Assembly (NCBI RefSeq): GCF_015350805.1
Contig: NZ_JADKSG010000002.1
Location: 558,001 to 622,000, forward strand
DNA: 64,000 nt
Direction: 5' to 3'
DNA from: Herbiconiux sp. VKM Ac-1786
GTDB taxonomy: Bacteria > Actinomycetota > Actinomycetes > Actinomycetales > Microbacteriaceae
Under the pieces are notes generated by a model. The model was given only the letters and a program-made list of their open reading frames with translations, did not search any database and was not told the origin of the DNA. This document shows, piece by piece, positions 24,246 through 33,296 of this stretch; the stretch's first letter is position 1; each line of letters begins with the position of its first letter. The translations under genes and the position numbers were made by a program.

Positions 24246-26315
24246 TCAGGCGATGTGGCCGGCCTTCTCCATCTGCCGCAGCTCGCGCTTCAGCTCCGAG
24301 ACCTCGTCGCGGAGGCGCCCCGCGAGCTCGAACTTGAGCTCGGCGGCCGCCTCGAGCATCTGGCCGTTCAGGTCGGCGATGATCGACTCGAGGTCGTTCG
24401 CGCCCTGCGCGGCGATGCCCTCGCGCCGGAGGTTCGGCGTGGGGCTCTTCTTGCCGCGGCCAGCGCGCTCCTTGAGCAGGTCGGCCGTGTCGGCGCCCTC
24501 GCGGGCGAGTGCCTCGGTGATGTCGGCGATCTTCTTGCGCAGCGGCTGCGGGTCGATGCCGTGCAGCGTGTTGTAGGCGACCTGCTTCTCGCGCCGGCGG
24601 TCGGTCTCGTCGATCGCGAGCCGCATCGAGTCGGTCATCTTGTCGGCGTAGAGGTGCACCTCGCCCGAGACGTTGCGGGCCGCGCGGCCGATCGTCTGGA
24701 TGAGCGACGTCGAGGAGCGCAGGAAGCCCTCCTTGTCGGCGTCGAGGATGGCCACCAGCGACACCTCCGGCAGGTCGAGCCCCTCACGCAGCAGGTTGAT
24801 GCCGACGAGCACGTCGTAGACGCCCTGCCGGAGCTCGGTCAGGAGCTCGACCCGTCGCAGCGTGTCGACATCCGAGTGCAGATAGCGCACCCGCACCCCC
24901 GCCTCCGTGAGGAAGTCGGTGAGCTCCTCGGCCATCTTCTTCGTGAGCGTGGTGACGAGCACCCGCTCGTCGCGTGCGGCCCGCAGCCGGATCTCCTCGA
25001 GCAGATCGTCGATCTGCCCCTTGGACGGCTTCACGATGAGCGTCGGGTCGATCAGACCGGTGGGGCGGATGATCTGCTCCACCACCCCGTCGGCGATGCC
25101 CATCTCGTACCGCCCCGGCGTCGCCGAGAGGTAGACGGTCTGGCCCACCCGCTCCTTGAACTCGTTCCACTTCAGCGGACGGTTGTCGAGCGCGCTCGGC
25201 AGCCGGAACCCGTGGTCGACCAGCGTGCGCTTGCGCGAGGAGTCGCCCTCGTACATGGCGCCGATCTGCGGCACGGTGACGTGGGACTCGTCGATGACGA
25301 CCAGGAAGTCGTCGGGGAAGTAGTCGATCAGGCAGTGCGGCGCCTCGCCCGGGTTGCGGCCGTCGATGTGCCTCGAGTAGTTCTCGATGCCCGAGCAGAA
25401 GCCGATCTGCTGCATCATCTCGAGGTCGAAGGTCGTGCGCATCCGCAGTCTCTGGGCCTCGAGCAGCTTGCCCTCGCGCTCGAGCTGGGCCAGCCGGTCG
25501 TGCAGCTCGGTCTGGATGGTCTCGATGGCGCGGTGCATGACGTTCGTATCGGCCACGTAGTGCGAGCCGGGGAACACCGAGACGCTCTCGAGCTTCTGCA
25601 CGATGTCGCCGGTGAGCGGATGCAGGCTGTACAGCCCCTCGATCTCGTCGCCGAACATCTCGATGCGGATGGCCAGTTCTTCGTACATCGGGATGATCTC
25701 GATGGTGTCGCCGCGCACCCGGAAGTTGCCGCGGGAGAAGTCGATGTCGTTGCGCTGGTACTGCATCGACACGAAGCGGCGGATCAGGTGGTCACGGTCG
25801 ATGCGCTGCCCCACCTGGAGCGCCATCATCGCGTTGAGGTACTGCTCCGGCTTGCCGAGGCCGTAGATGCACGAGACGGTCGAGACGACCACCACGTCGC
25901 GGCGGGACAGCAGCGAGTTGGTTGTGGAGTGGCGCAGGCGCTCGACCTCGGCGTTGACCGAGCTGTCCTTCTCGATGAAGGTGTCGGTCTGCGGCACGTA
26001 CGCCTCAGGCTGGTAGTAGTCGTAGTACGAGACGAAGTACTCGACGGCGTTGTTGGGCATCAGCTCGCGGAACTCATTCGCCAGCTGGGCCGCCAGGGTC
26101 TTGTTGTGCGCGAGCACCAGGGTCGGGCGCTGCACCTGCTCGATCAGCCAGGCGGTGGTCGCCGACTTTCCGGTACCGGTGGCGCCGAGCAGGACGATGT
26201 CGGTCTCGCCCGCGTTGATGCGGCCGGCGAGCTCGGCGATGGCGGCGGGCTGGTCTCCACTCGGCGTGTATTCAGAGATGACTTCAAAGGGGTGCACGGA
26301 GCGAGTGGGTTCCAT
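24246..26315 (-). CDS. uvrB: Excinuclease ABC subunit UvrB
   Basis: This 689-residue helicase-like protein verifies damage and recruits UvrC. The Walker A motif is [15 protein letters not shown] (near residue 38). The damage-probing beta-hairpin region is [25 protein letters not shown], and motif VI is QTIGRAARN. The C-terminal UVR domain that binds UvrC is about residues 645-680 ([28 protein letters not shown]). The ATG at 26315 lies six bases downstream of a damage-type promoter hexamer and has no Shine-Dalgarno site, which supports a leaderless mRNA. Confidence 0.97.
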   Translation of the reverse strand: MEPTRSVHPFEVISEYTPSGDQPAAIAELAGRINAGETDIVLLGATGTGKSATTAWLIEQVQRPTLVLAHNKTLAAQLANEFRELMPNNAVEYFVSYYDYYQPEAYVPQTDTFIEKDSSVNAEVERLRHSTTNSLLSRRDVVVVSTVSCIYGLGKPEQYLNAMMALQVGQRIDRDHLIRRFVSMQYQRNDIDFSRGNFRVRGDTIEIIPMYEELAIRIEMFGDEIEGLYSLHPLTGDIVQKLESVSVFPGSHYVADTNVMHRAIETIQTELHDRLAQLEREGKLLEAQRLRMRTTFDLEMMQQIGFCSGIENYSRHIDGRNPGEAPHCLIDYFPDDFLVVIDESHVTVPQIGAMYEGDSSRKRTLVDHGFRLPSALDNRPLKWNEFKERVGQTVYLSATPGRYEMGIADGVVEQIIRPTGLIDPTLIVKPSKGQIDDLLEEIRLRAARDERVLVTTLTKKMAEELTDFLTEAGVRVRYLHSDVDTLRRVELLTELRQGVYDVLVGINLLREGLDLPEVSLVAILDADKEGFLRSSTSLIQTIGRAARNVSGEVHLYADKMTDSMRLAIDETDRRREKQVAYNTLHGIDPQPLRKKIADITEALAREGADTADLLKERAGRGKKSPTPNLRREGIAAQGANDLESIIADLNGQMLEAAAELKFELAGRLRDEVSELKRELRQMEKAGHIA

Positions 26316-26321
26316 GCGTTA

Positions 26322-26343
26322 AGTTTAGGGAGAGCCACCGACA
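26322..26343 (-). promoter_or_regulatory. PafBC/RecA-NDp-type DNA-damage promoter of uvrB
   Basis: The minus strand reads TGTCGGTG, eight bases (GCTCTCCC), then TAAACT, six bases before the uvrB ATG. Spacing is identical to the uvrA element. A second, oppositely oriented GTCGGTG stands at 26350-26356 and makes a 7-base inverted repeat with it, which could be a further binding half-site or chance. Confidence 0.78.
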
Positions 26344-26413
26344 TCAGCGTCGGTGCTCGCTCAGAGCGTCATGCCGAGCGTTACCTCACCACCACCACGA
26401 GGCAGACATCACC

Positions 26414-27439
26414 ATGCGAATCGGAATCCTCACCAGCGGCGGCGACTGCCCCGGTCTGAACGCCGTCATCCGCGGCGCCGTGCTGAAGGGCACGGAGATC
26501 AACGACCAGGAGTTCGTCGGCTTCAAGGACGGCTGGCGCGGCGTCGTCGCGGGCGACATCCGCCCGCTCGAGCGCAGCGACGTGCGCGGCATCGCCAAGC
26601 AGGGCGGCACCATCCTCGGCACCTCGCGCACGAACCCGTTCGAGGGCAACGGCGGGCCCGAGCGCATCCAGGAGATGCTCGACCGGCACGGCATCGACGC
26701 CATCATCGCCATCGGCGGCGAGGGCACCCTCGCGGCGGCCAAGCGGCTGACGGATGCGGGGCTGAAGATCGTGGGTGTGCCGAAGACCGTCGACAACGAC
26801 CTCGACGCCACCGACTACACCTTCGGCTTCGACACCGCCGTCGAGATCGCCACCGAGGCCATGGACCGCCTGCGCACCACCGGCGACTCGCACAGCCGCT
26901 GCATGGTGGCCGAGGTGATGGGCCGTCACGTCGGCTGGATCGCGCTGCACTCCGGCATGGCCGCCGGTGCCCACGCCATCCTGATCCCCGAGCAGAAGAC
27001 GAGCATGGAGCAGGTCGCCGCGTGGGTGCGCAGCGCCGCCGACCGCGGCCGCGCGCCGCTCGTCGTCGTCGCCGAGGGCTTCACGCCCGACCACGCCGAC
27101 GACGCCCACTCCGAGCGCGGCCTCGACGCCTTCGGCCGCCCCCGCCTCGGCGGCATCGGCGAACGCCTCGCCCCCATGATCGAGGAGATCACCGGTATCG
27201 AGACCCGCGCCACCACGCTCGGCCACATCCAGCGCGGCGGAGTGCCGACGGCCTACGACCGGGTGCTCGCCACCCGCCTCGGCATGGCCGCGAGCGACAT
27301 CGTGCAGGACGGCTCGTGGGGCCGCATGGTCGCGCTCCGCGGCACCGAGATCGAGACGGTCGGCTTCGAGGAGGCGCTCGGCAAGCTCAAGACGGTGCCG
27401 CAGCACCGCTACGACGAAGCGGCCATGCTCTTCGGCTGA
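26414..27439 (+). CDS. pfkA: 6-phosphofructokinase, actinobacterial ATP-type
   Basis: This 341-residue enzyme phosphorylates fructose 6-phosphate to the 1,6-bisphosphate. Typical motifs are [17 protein letters not shown] at the N-terminus, GGEGT (101-105), PKTVDND (123-129) with the catalytic aspartate, and [10 protein letters not shown]. The donor-specificity residues are mixed: G104 is the ATP-type residue, while K124 is the residue found in PPi-dependent enzymes. This pair is known in ATP-using actinobacterial PFKs, so ATP is the likely donor. The ATG at 26414 has GAGGCAG upstream. It is divergent from uvrB. Confidence 0.94.
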   Translation: MRIGILTSGGDCPGLNAVIRGAVLKGTEINDQEFVGFKDGWRGVVAGDIRPLERSDVRGIAKQGGTILGTSRTNPFEGNGGPERIQEMLDRHGIDAIIAIGGEGTLAAAKRLTDAGLKIVGVPKTVDNDLDATDYTFGFDTAVEIATEAMDRLRTTGDSHSRCMVAEVMGRHVGWIALHSGMAAGAHAILIPEQKTSMEQVAAWVRSAADRGRAPLVVVAEGFTPDHADDAHSERGLDAFGRPRLGGIGERLAPMIEEITGIETRATTLGHIQRGGVPTAYDRVLATRLGMAASDIVQDGSWGRMVALRGTEIETVGFEEALGKLKTVPQHRYDEAAMLFG

Positions 27440-27510
27440 CCCCCGATCAGCTCGCGCACGCATGCGGGCCGTCGACCCTCAGGAGCGGTCGGCGTCCCGC
27501 ACCCGTGCGT

Positions 27511-28386
27511 CTACCCGTGCACCGCCTCGAACCCGACGGCATCGCCCGGCCTCAGCTGTGCCGCGACGTCCACGGCCTCCGGTGTGAGCACCGCGATCAC
27601 CGGGTAGCCGCCCGTCACCGGGTGGTCGCGCAGGAACACCACCGGCTCCCCGCTCGGCGGCAGCTGCACCGCGCCGACGATCATGCCCTCGCTGGGCAGG
27701 GTGAGTGCGTGGCCCCCTGATCCGGGGGCCGATTGCGGGCCGACGAGCCGCACGCCGACGCGGTTCGACGCGGCGGAGACGGTCCACTCCGTCGCGAGCA
27801 GGCGCGGTAAGCCGGCGGCGCCCACGAGGTCGGCGCGCGGCCCGGGCGTCACCGCGAGCATCCGCCCCCATCGCCGGCCGATCGCCCCGGGCAGCAGGGT
27901 CGCCTCGGGCCACTCCCCCGCGACGTCGCCCACCGGCAGCACGTCGCCCGCCCGCAGCGGCGCCGGGCCGAGCCCGCTCAGCACGTCGCTCGACCGGCTG
28001 CCGAGCGTGGGCGGCACGGCGAATCCGCCCCTCACGGCGAGCGTCGTGCGGAGCCCCTGCGTCGGCGGCCCCACCCGCACGACGTCGCCGTCGCCGAGGG
28101 TGAACGAACAGCCCACCGGATGCTCGACCGCCGCCCGCCCGCCCGACCGCTCCACGACGACCGACCCCGTCGCCCCGGTCACGGCCACGAGCAGCGCACC
28201 CCGGGCGCGCAGCACGATCCCGCCGAGCACGGACTCGAGCACCGCCTCCCCCGCCGCGTTCCCGACCAGCCGGTTGGCGGCCCGGTACGAACCCTGGTCG
28301 GCGGCACCCGACCCGGTGACGCCGAGGTGCGCGAGGCCCGGGCGGCCCGCATCCTGGAGCAGGGTGAGCGTGCCGGTCGCCAGCAC
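27511..28386 (-). CDS. pxpC: 5-oxoprolinase subunit C (biotin-dependent carboxyltransferase/KipA family)
   Basis: This 291-residue protein belongs to the family of allophanate-hydrolase-like subunit 2 (KipA/PxpC). In E. coli and Bacillus PxpA, B and C together cleave 5-oxoproline (pyroglutamate) to glutamate with ATP. Family motifs seen are TLLQDAGRPGLAHLGVTGSGAADQGSYRAANRLVGN, GSRSSDVLSGLG and the GEPVVFLRDHPVTGGYPVIAVL segment. An in-frame stop just upstream leaves the GTG at 28386 as the only start. It lies 13 bases after the pxpB stop and ends the operon. Confidence 0.88.
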   Translation of the reverse strand: MLATGTLTLLQDAGRPGLAHLGVTGSGAADQGSYRAANRLVGNAAGEAVLESVLGGIVLRARGALLVAVTGATGSVVVERSGGRAAVEHPVGCSFTLGDGDVVRVGPPTQGLRTTLAVRGGFAVPPTLGSRSSDVLSGLGPAPLRAGDVLPVGDVAGEWPEATLLPGAIGRRWGRMLAVTPGPRADLVGAAGLPRLLATEWTVSAASNRVGVRLVGPQSAPGSGGHALTLPSEGMIVGAVQLPPSGEPVVFLRDHPVTGGYPVIAVLTPEAVDVAAQLRPGDAVGFEAVHG

Positions 28387-28399
28387 CTCGACCGCGTGC

Positions 28400-29122
28400 T
28401 CAGCCGGTATCGACGAACCTCACCGCGGTGCCCGGGGCGAGCAGGGCCGGAGCGGGACGACCGGCGTCCCACAGCGTGGCCTCGGTGCGGCCGATCAGGT
28501 GCCAGCCTCCGGGCGACTCGCGCGGGTACACCCCGCAGTAGCCGGCAGCCAGCGCGACCGATCCCGCCGGGACGGAGGACCGAGGAGTCGATCGTCGAGG
28601 CAGGGTGAGCCGGCCCGCGTCGTCGCCCGTCAGGTACGCGAAGCCGGGCGCGAAGCCGATGAAGGCCGCCGTCCAGCGCGTGCCCGTGTGCAAGGCGATC
28701 AGGTCACCGACCGTCAGGCCGAGCGTGCGCGCGACGTCGTCGAGGTCGGGGCCGTCGTACGTGACCCGGATGTCGACGCGGTGCGGCCCGTCGGTCGGGC
28801 CCGCAACGGCGGAGCCCTGGGCGGCCCAGCCCGCGGCTGCCGGGCCCGCGGCGGCCGCGGCGTCCGCCGCCTCCAGCAGCCAGCGCCGCACACGGGCGGC
28901 GTCGGTGCGTCCGGGGTCGAACGTCACGAGCACCGTGCGCTCGGCGGGCACGGCGTCGATCACCCCGTCGAGCGAGGGCGGCGCCGACGGCTGCGCCCGG
29001 AGCCGGGAGTAGAGGGCGAGGGCGGACCGGGCATCCGGAACCTCGGCCAGCAGCGCCGACGCACCGACCGGTCGCAGCTGCAGCCCGAGCGGAGACGCCG
29101 AAGCGCGCGGCGCACCCGTCAT
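28400..29122 (-). CDS. pxpB: 5-oxoprolinase subunit B (KipI family)
   Basis: This 240-residue protein is the KipI/allophanate-hydrolase subunit 1-like partner of PxpC. The family signature is FIGFAPGFAYLTGDD followed by LPRRSTPRSSVPAGSVALAAGYCGVYP and the SPGGWHLIGRT motif. The frame is open far upstream, but the ATG at 29122 overlaps the pxpA stop as ATGA and gives the expected size. An alanine-rich stretch lies near residues 86-106. Confidence 0.9.
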   Translation of the reverse strand: MTGAPRASASPLGLQLRPVGASALLAEVPDARSALALYSRLRAQPSAPPSLDGVIDAVPAERTVLVTFDPGRTDAARVRRWLLEAADAAAAAGPAAAGWAAQGSAVAGPTDGPHRVDIRVTYDGPDLDDVARTLGLTVGDLIALHTGTRWTAAFIGFAPGFAYLTGDDAGRLTLPRRSTPRSSVPAGSVALAAGYCGVYPRESPGGWHLIGRTEATLWDAGRPAPALLAPGTAVRFVDTG

Positions 29123-29883
29123 CGCACCGCGAACGCCGCGACCGTCAGCCCGGAGGCCTCGAGCGCGTCGCGCACCGCGCGGGCGATCCGCACGGCGCCG
29201 GGGGTGTCGCCGTGCACGCAGATGGTCTCGGCCGAGAGGGGCAGGTCGGTGCCGTCGATCGCGGTGACGACGCCCTCGGCGGCCAGGCGGAGCATCCGCT
29301 CGCCGATCTCGTCGGGGTCGTGCAGCACCGCACCGGGTTCGCCGCGCGGAACCAGCGTGCCGTCGGGCCGGTAGCCCCGGTCGGCGAAGGCCTCGGGCAC
29401 GAAGCGCAGGCCCTCGGCCTCGGCGAGGCGGCCGATCTCGGAGTCGGGCAGCCCGACGATCGGCAGCGTCGCGTCGACCGCGAGAACCGCCTCGACGACG
29501 GCCGCGGCCTGCAGCTCGTCGTGCACGACCCGGTTGTAGAGGGCGCCGTGCGGCTTGAGGTAGGCGACGCGGGTTCCGGATGCGGTGGCCAGCCCCTGCA
29601 GAGCCCCCAGCTGGTAGACGACGTCGGCCATCAGGTCGGCCGGCGGCAGATCGAGGTCGCGGCGGCCGAAGCCGCGGAGATCGGGGTACGACACCTGGGC
29701 GCCGACGCTCACGCGGTGCGCGGCGGCCTGGCGCACCGTGGCGAGGAGGCCTGACGGGTCGCCGGCGTGGAAGCCGCACGCGACGTTCGCGCTGGTCACG
29801 AGCTCGAGCATGCTGCGGTCGTCGCCGAGGGTCCAGGCGCCGTAGGACTCGCCGAGGTCGGCGTTGAGGTCGATGGTGGTCAC
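29119..29883 (-). CDS. pxpA: 5-oxoprolinase subunit A (LamB/YcsF family)
   Basis: This 254-residue LamB/YcsF-family protein is the ring-opening subunit of the PxpABC 5-oxoprolinase. The N-terminal IDLNADLGESYGAWTLGDD, then SANVACGFHAGDPSGLLATVRQAA, GAQVSYPDLRGFGRRDL and YLKPHGALYN are diagnostic. The GTG start at 29883 lies 16 bases after the coaE stop, so the three pxp genes probably share an mRNA with coaE. The likely role is salvage of spontaneously formed pyroglutamate. Confidence 0.92.
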   Translation of the reverse strand: MTTIDLNADLGESYGAWTLGDDRSMLELVTSANVACGFHAGDPSGLLATVRQAAAHRVSVGAQVSYPDLRGFGRRDLDLPPADLMADVVYQLGALQGLATASGTRVAYLKPHGALYNRVVHDELQAAAVVEAVLAVDATLPIVGLPDSEIGRLAEAEGLRFVPEAFADRGYRPDGTLVPRGEPGAVLHDPDEIGERMLRLAAEGVVTAIDGTDLPLSAETICVHGDTPGAVRIARAVRDALEASGLTVAAFAVR

Positions 29884-29899
29884 GGCGCGGGGGTCGCCG

Positions 29900-30526
29900 T
29901 CAGATCTCGGATGCCCGGGCGGCGGCCTCGCGCACCCGGAGCCACGCGGCGTCCGTCTGCTCGAGGGTCTCGTCGAGCGAGCCGCCCGTGTCGATGACGA
30001 CGTCGGCGAGGGCGCGCCGCTCCTCGTCGCTCGCCTGGGACGCCACGCGCCGCCCGGCCTCGTCGGCGGCCATCCCGCGCAGCTCGATCAGGCGCCGCAC
30101 CCGCACCTCGGCCGGAGCCTCGACGACGACCACGAAGCGGAACAGCCCGTCGCGGCGGCCACCCGACTCGGCCAGCAGCGGCACGTCGTAGACGACGATC
30201 GCGTCGGGATCGGACGCGGCGGTCTCGGCGAGGCGCTCCTTGAGCAGCGCGGCGACCGCCGGGTGGGTGATGCCGTTCAGGTCGAGCCGGGCCGCCTCGT
30301 CGGCGAAGACGATGGCGCCGAGCGCGGGGCGGTCGAGCCGGCCGTCGGCGTCGATGACCCCGGGGCCGAAGCGCTCGGCGATCGCGGCGAGGCCCGGGGT
30401 TCCCGGTTCGACGGCCTCGCGGGCGAGCCGATCGGCGTCGACGACGACGGCGCCGTGCTCGGCGAAGCGGCGGGCGACGGTGGACTTTCCGGCGGCGATG
30501 CCCCCGGTGAGTGCGATCACGAACAC
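29900..30526 (-). CDS. coaE: Dephospho-CoA kinase
   Basis: This 208-residue P-loop kinase phosphorylates the 3'-hydroxyl of dephospho-CoA, the last step of coenzyme A synthesis. The P-loop is LTGGIAAGKSTVARRF at the N-terminus, followed by the substrate motif VDADRLAREAV and YDVPLLAESG. The start is GTG at 30526. It lies downstream of rpsA, its common position in actinobacteria, separated by a hairpin. Confidence 0.95.
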   Translation of the reverse strand: MFVIALTGGIAAGKSTVARRFAEHGAVVVDADRLAREAVEPGTPGLAAIAERFGPGVIDADGRLDRPALGAIVFADEAARLDLNGITHPAVAALLKERLAETAASDPDAIVVYDVPLLAESGGRRDGLFRFVVVVEAPAEVRVRRLIELRGMAADEAGRRVASQASDEERRALADVVIDTGGSLDETLEQTDAAWLRVREAAARASEI

Positions 30527-30571
30527 GCTGCCATGCTAGCGGGCGGCCCCGCTGATGGCTCGTGAAACGGC

Positions 30572-30602
30572 GGATGGCCGCCCCTCGAGAGGGACGGCCA
30601 TC
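30572..30602. terminator. Hairpin between rpsA and coaE
   Basis: GGATGGCCG and CGGCCATCC form a nine-base outer stem, continued by CCCT/AGGG across a single mismatch with a four-base loop. On the minus strand it begins 23 bases after the rpsA stop. The following U-content is low (CCGCCGTTTC), so termination may be partial. Confidence 0.6.
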
Positions 30603-30625
30603 CGGTACTGCAGTACGGCGTGTGA

Positions 30626-32077
30626 CTAGTTGTTCGAGCTGAGCTTCTCGCGCAGAGCGGCGAGGGTCTCGTCGTCGGCGAGGGTGCCCGCGCCGGTCGA
30701 CTCGCTCGAGAACGAGTTCGAGCCCGAGGGGATGTCGCTGTTGAGCGCCTCGGCGGCCGACGTCGCGACCTGCTTCTTGTGGGCCTCCCAGCGGGCCTGC
30801 GCCTCGGCGTAGTCCTGCTCCCACTTCTCGCGCTGGGCCTCGAAGCCCTCTTTCCACTCGTTGGTCTCCGGGTCGAAGCCCTCGGGGTACTTGTAGTTCC
30901 CCTGGTCGTCGTACTCGGTGAGCATGCCGTAGAGCGCCGGGTCGAACTCGGTGCCCTCGGGGTCGACGCCCTCGTTCGCCTGCTTCAGCGAGAGGCTGAT
31001 GCGGCGGCGCTCGAGGTCGATGTCGATGACCTTGACGAAGACCTCGTCGCCGACCGACACGACCTGCTCGGCGAGCTCGACGTGCTTGCCGGAGAGCTCG
31101 GAGATGTGCACCAGACCCTCGATGCCCTCGGCGACACGGACGAACGCACCGAACGGCACCAGCTTGGTGACCTTTCCGGGCGCGACCTGGCCGATGGCGT
31201 GGGTACGGGCGAACACCTGCCACGGGTCTTCCTGCGTCGCCTTGAGCGACAGGGAGACGCGCTCGCGGTCGAGGTCGACCTCGAGGATCTCGACGGTGAC
31301 CTCCTGGCCCACCTCGACGACCTCGGAGGCGTGCTCGATGTGCTTCCAGGAGAGCTCGGAGACGTGAACCAGACCGTCGACGCCGCCCAGGTCGACGAAC
31401 GCACCGAAGTTGACGATCGACGAGACGACGCCCTTGCGGACCTGCCCCTTCTGGAGGTTGTTGAGGAAGGTGGTGCGGCTCTCGGACTGCGTCTGCTCGA
31501 GCAGGGCGCGGCGCGACAGCACGACGTTGTTGCGGTTCTTGTCGAGCTCGAGGATCTTGGCCTCGATCTCCTGGCCCAGGTACGGGGTCAGGTCGCGAAC
31601 GCGGCGGAGCTCGATCAGCGAGGCGGGGAGGAAGCCGCGCAGGCCGATGTCGACGATCAGACCGCCCTTGACGACCTCGATGACCGAACCGGTCACCACG
31701 CCGTCGGCGTCCTTGATCTTCTCGACGTCGCCCCATGCACGCTCGTACTGGGCGCGCTTCTTCGACAGGATGAGCCGGCCTTCCTTGTCCTCCTTCTGGA
31801 GGACGAGGGCCTCGACCAGGTCACCGACCTGAACGACCTCGGTCGGGTCGACATCGTGCTTGATCGAGAGTTCACGCGAAGGGATGACGCCCTCCGTCTT
31901 GTAACCGACGTCGAGGAGGACCTCGTCGCGGTCGATCTTCACGACGGTGCCCTCGATGAGGTCTCCGTCGTTGAAGAATTTCAGAGTCTTTTCGACCGCG
32001 GCGAGGAAGTCTTCAGCAGATCCGATGTCATTGATGGCGACCTGCTTGGTTGCCTTTTCGGTCGTTGCGATTGTCAT
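30626..32077 (-). CDS. rpsA: 30S ribosomal protein S1
   Basis: This 483-residue protein has four S1 RNA-binding domains at about residues 34-105, 121-186, 207-275 and 292-361 (for example VVSSIVNFGAFVDLGGVDGLVHVSELSW). This is the usual domain count of actinobacterial S1, against six in E. coli. The acidic C-terminal tail is poorly conserved. It binds mRNA on the small ribosomal subunit; given the leaderless promoters elsewhere in the window, S1 would not be needed for those messages. The ATG follows GGAG with nine bases between. Confidence 0.96.
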   Translation of the reverse strand: MTIATTEKATKQVAINDIGSAEDFLAAVEKTLKFFNDGDLIEGTVVKIDRDEVLLDVGYKTEGVIPSRELSIKHDVDPTEVVQVGDLVEALVLQKEDKEGRLILSKKRAQYERAWGDVEKIKDADGVVTGSVIEVVKGGLIVDIGLRGFLPASLIELRRVRDLTPYLGQEIEAKILELDKNRNNVVLSRRALLEQTQSESRTTFLNNLQKGQVRKGVVSSIVNFGAFVDLGGVDGLVHVSELSWKHIEHASEVVEVGQEVTVEILEVDLDRERVSLSLKATQEDPWQVFARTHAIGQVAPGKVTKLVPFGAFVRVAEGIEGLVHISELSGKHVELAEQVVSVGDEVFVKVIDIDLERRRISLSLKQANEGVDPEGTEFDPALYGMLTEYDDQGNYKYPEGFDPETNEWKEGFEAQREKWEQDYAEAQARWEAHKKQVATSAAEALNSDIPSGSNSFSSESTGAGTLADDETLAALREKLSSNN

Positions 32078-32270
32078 GTAGTGGTTGCTCCGTTGTGGAC
32101 ATGATTCAGGCCGGTCGCGATGGATCTCATTCGAATTCCAGGTTTTCCGCGACTGGCAGGCGGATAGAAGTCACAGAAGTGACGCTCTAGTCTAGCTATG
32201 CGGGAACGGGCGCGGCAAGTGCGGATTCGGGCATGTTGTTCTCAACGCCGCGGCCGCGTCGGGCATTCCT

Positions 32271-33296
32271 TCAGCCGCGTTCGCGCGAGCCGCGTCCGCG
32301 CGAGCGGCCTCCGCGCGCGCGGCTCGCGCGTCGCTCGGCGACGATCGCGTCGAGTGCTGCGTCGTGGTCGCGGAAGCGGAAGGCGTAGCCGGCCGCCTCG
32401 AGGCGCTCGGGCAGCACCCAGCGGCTCTTCAGCACGAGCTCGGTCTCGGTTCGGATGGCGATCGAGCCGAGCTCGAGCATCCACCGCCAGGTCGGGATGC
32501 CGAAGCGCGCGCCGACCGCCCGGCGCACCGAGGCCATGAAGGTGCGGTTGTCGGTCGGGTTCGGCGCCGACACGTTGACGACGCCCTCGATCGCGTCGTT
32601 CTCGTCGACGAAGCGCACCACGCCCACGACGTCGTCGAGATGCACCCAGCTGAACCGCTGGCGGCCGCCGCGCGAGCTCGGACGGTAGCGGTGGTACGTG
32701 CCGGCGGCGAGCCCGGCGCGGGTCGCGGGCCAGCGCCCGTCGAACTGCGGGCCGCCGAGGCCGACGCGCGCGAGCATCATGATGGGCGCCAGCGCGCTGC
32801 CGTCGCCGAGCACGATCGCGGTGCGGAGCGCCACCCGCCGGGTCGCCGGCAGTTCGCCGCGGAAGAACTCGGCCTCCCAGCTCGTCGCGACGTTCACCGA
32901 GAAGCCCTCGCCGATCTCGCCCGTCGACTCGGTCATCGGCCGGTCGTCGGCGTGGCGGTAGATGGTCGCGGTCGACGAGTTGATCCACAGGCGGGGCGGA
33001 TGCGCGGCGGCGGCCACGGCCTCGTGCAGCGCCCGCGTGGTCTCCCGCCGTGAGCGGAAGATCTCGGCCCGGTTCGCCGCGTCGTATCGGCAGTTGACGC
33101 TCTTGCCGGCCATGTTGATCAGGAGGTCGGCGCCGTCGACGACGGCGGCGATCGCCGCGGGGTCGTTCCACCGCGCATCCGGCCCACGACGCCCGATGAG
33201 CAGCACCTCGGCGCCCTCGTCGCGGAACGACTGCGCCAGCGCGGTGCCGATGAAGCCGGATGCTCCGGCCAGCACGACCCGCCGGGGAGCCGTCAT
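32271..33296 (-). CDS. TIGR01777-family NAD-dependent epimerase (YfcH-like)
   Basis: This 341-residue short-chain dehydrogenase-like protein has the Rossmann motif VVLAGASGFIGTALAQSF and the family segment DLLINMAGKSVNCRYDAANRAEIFRSRRETTRAL. WVHLDDVVGVVRFV and the C-terminal DUF1731-like VLPERLEAAGYAFRFRD complete the family pattern. Its substrate is unknown. The C-terminus ends in an Arg/Gly-rich tail. The ATG at 33296 overlaps the stop of the DUF4166 gene (ATGA). It is the third gene of an operon whose first gene has a DNA-damage promoter. Confidence 0.88.
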   Translation of the reverse strand: MTAPRRVVLAGASGFIGTALAQSFRDEGAEVLLIGRRGPDARWNDPAAIAAVVDGADLLINMAGKSVNCRYDAANRAEIFRSRRETTRALHEAVAAAAHPPRLWINSSTATIYRHADDRPMTESTGEIGEGFSVNVATSWEAEFFRGELPATRRVALRTAIVLGDGSALAPIMMLARVGLGGPQFDGRWPATRAGLAAGTYHRYRPSSRGGRQRFSWVHLDDVVGVVRFVDENDAIEGVVNVSAPNPTDNRTFMASVRRAVGARFGIPTWRWMLELGSIAIRTETELVLKSRWVLPERLEAAGYAFRFRDHDAALDAIVAERRASRARGGRSRGRGSRERG

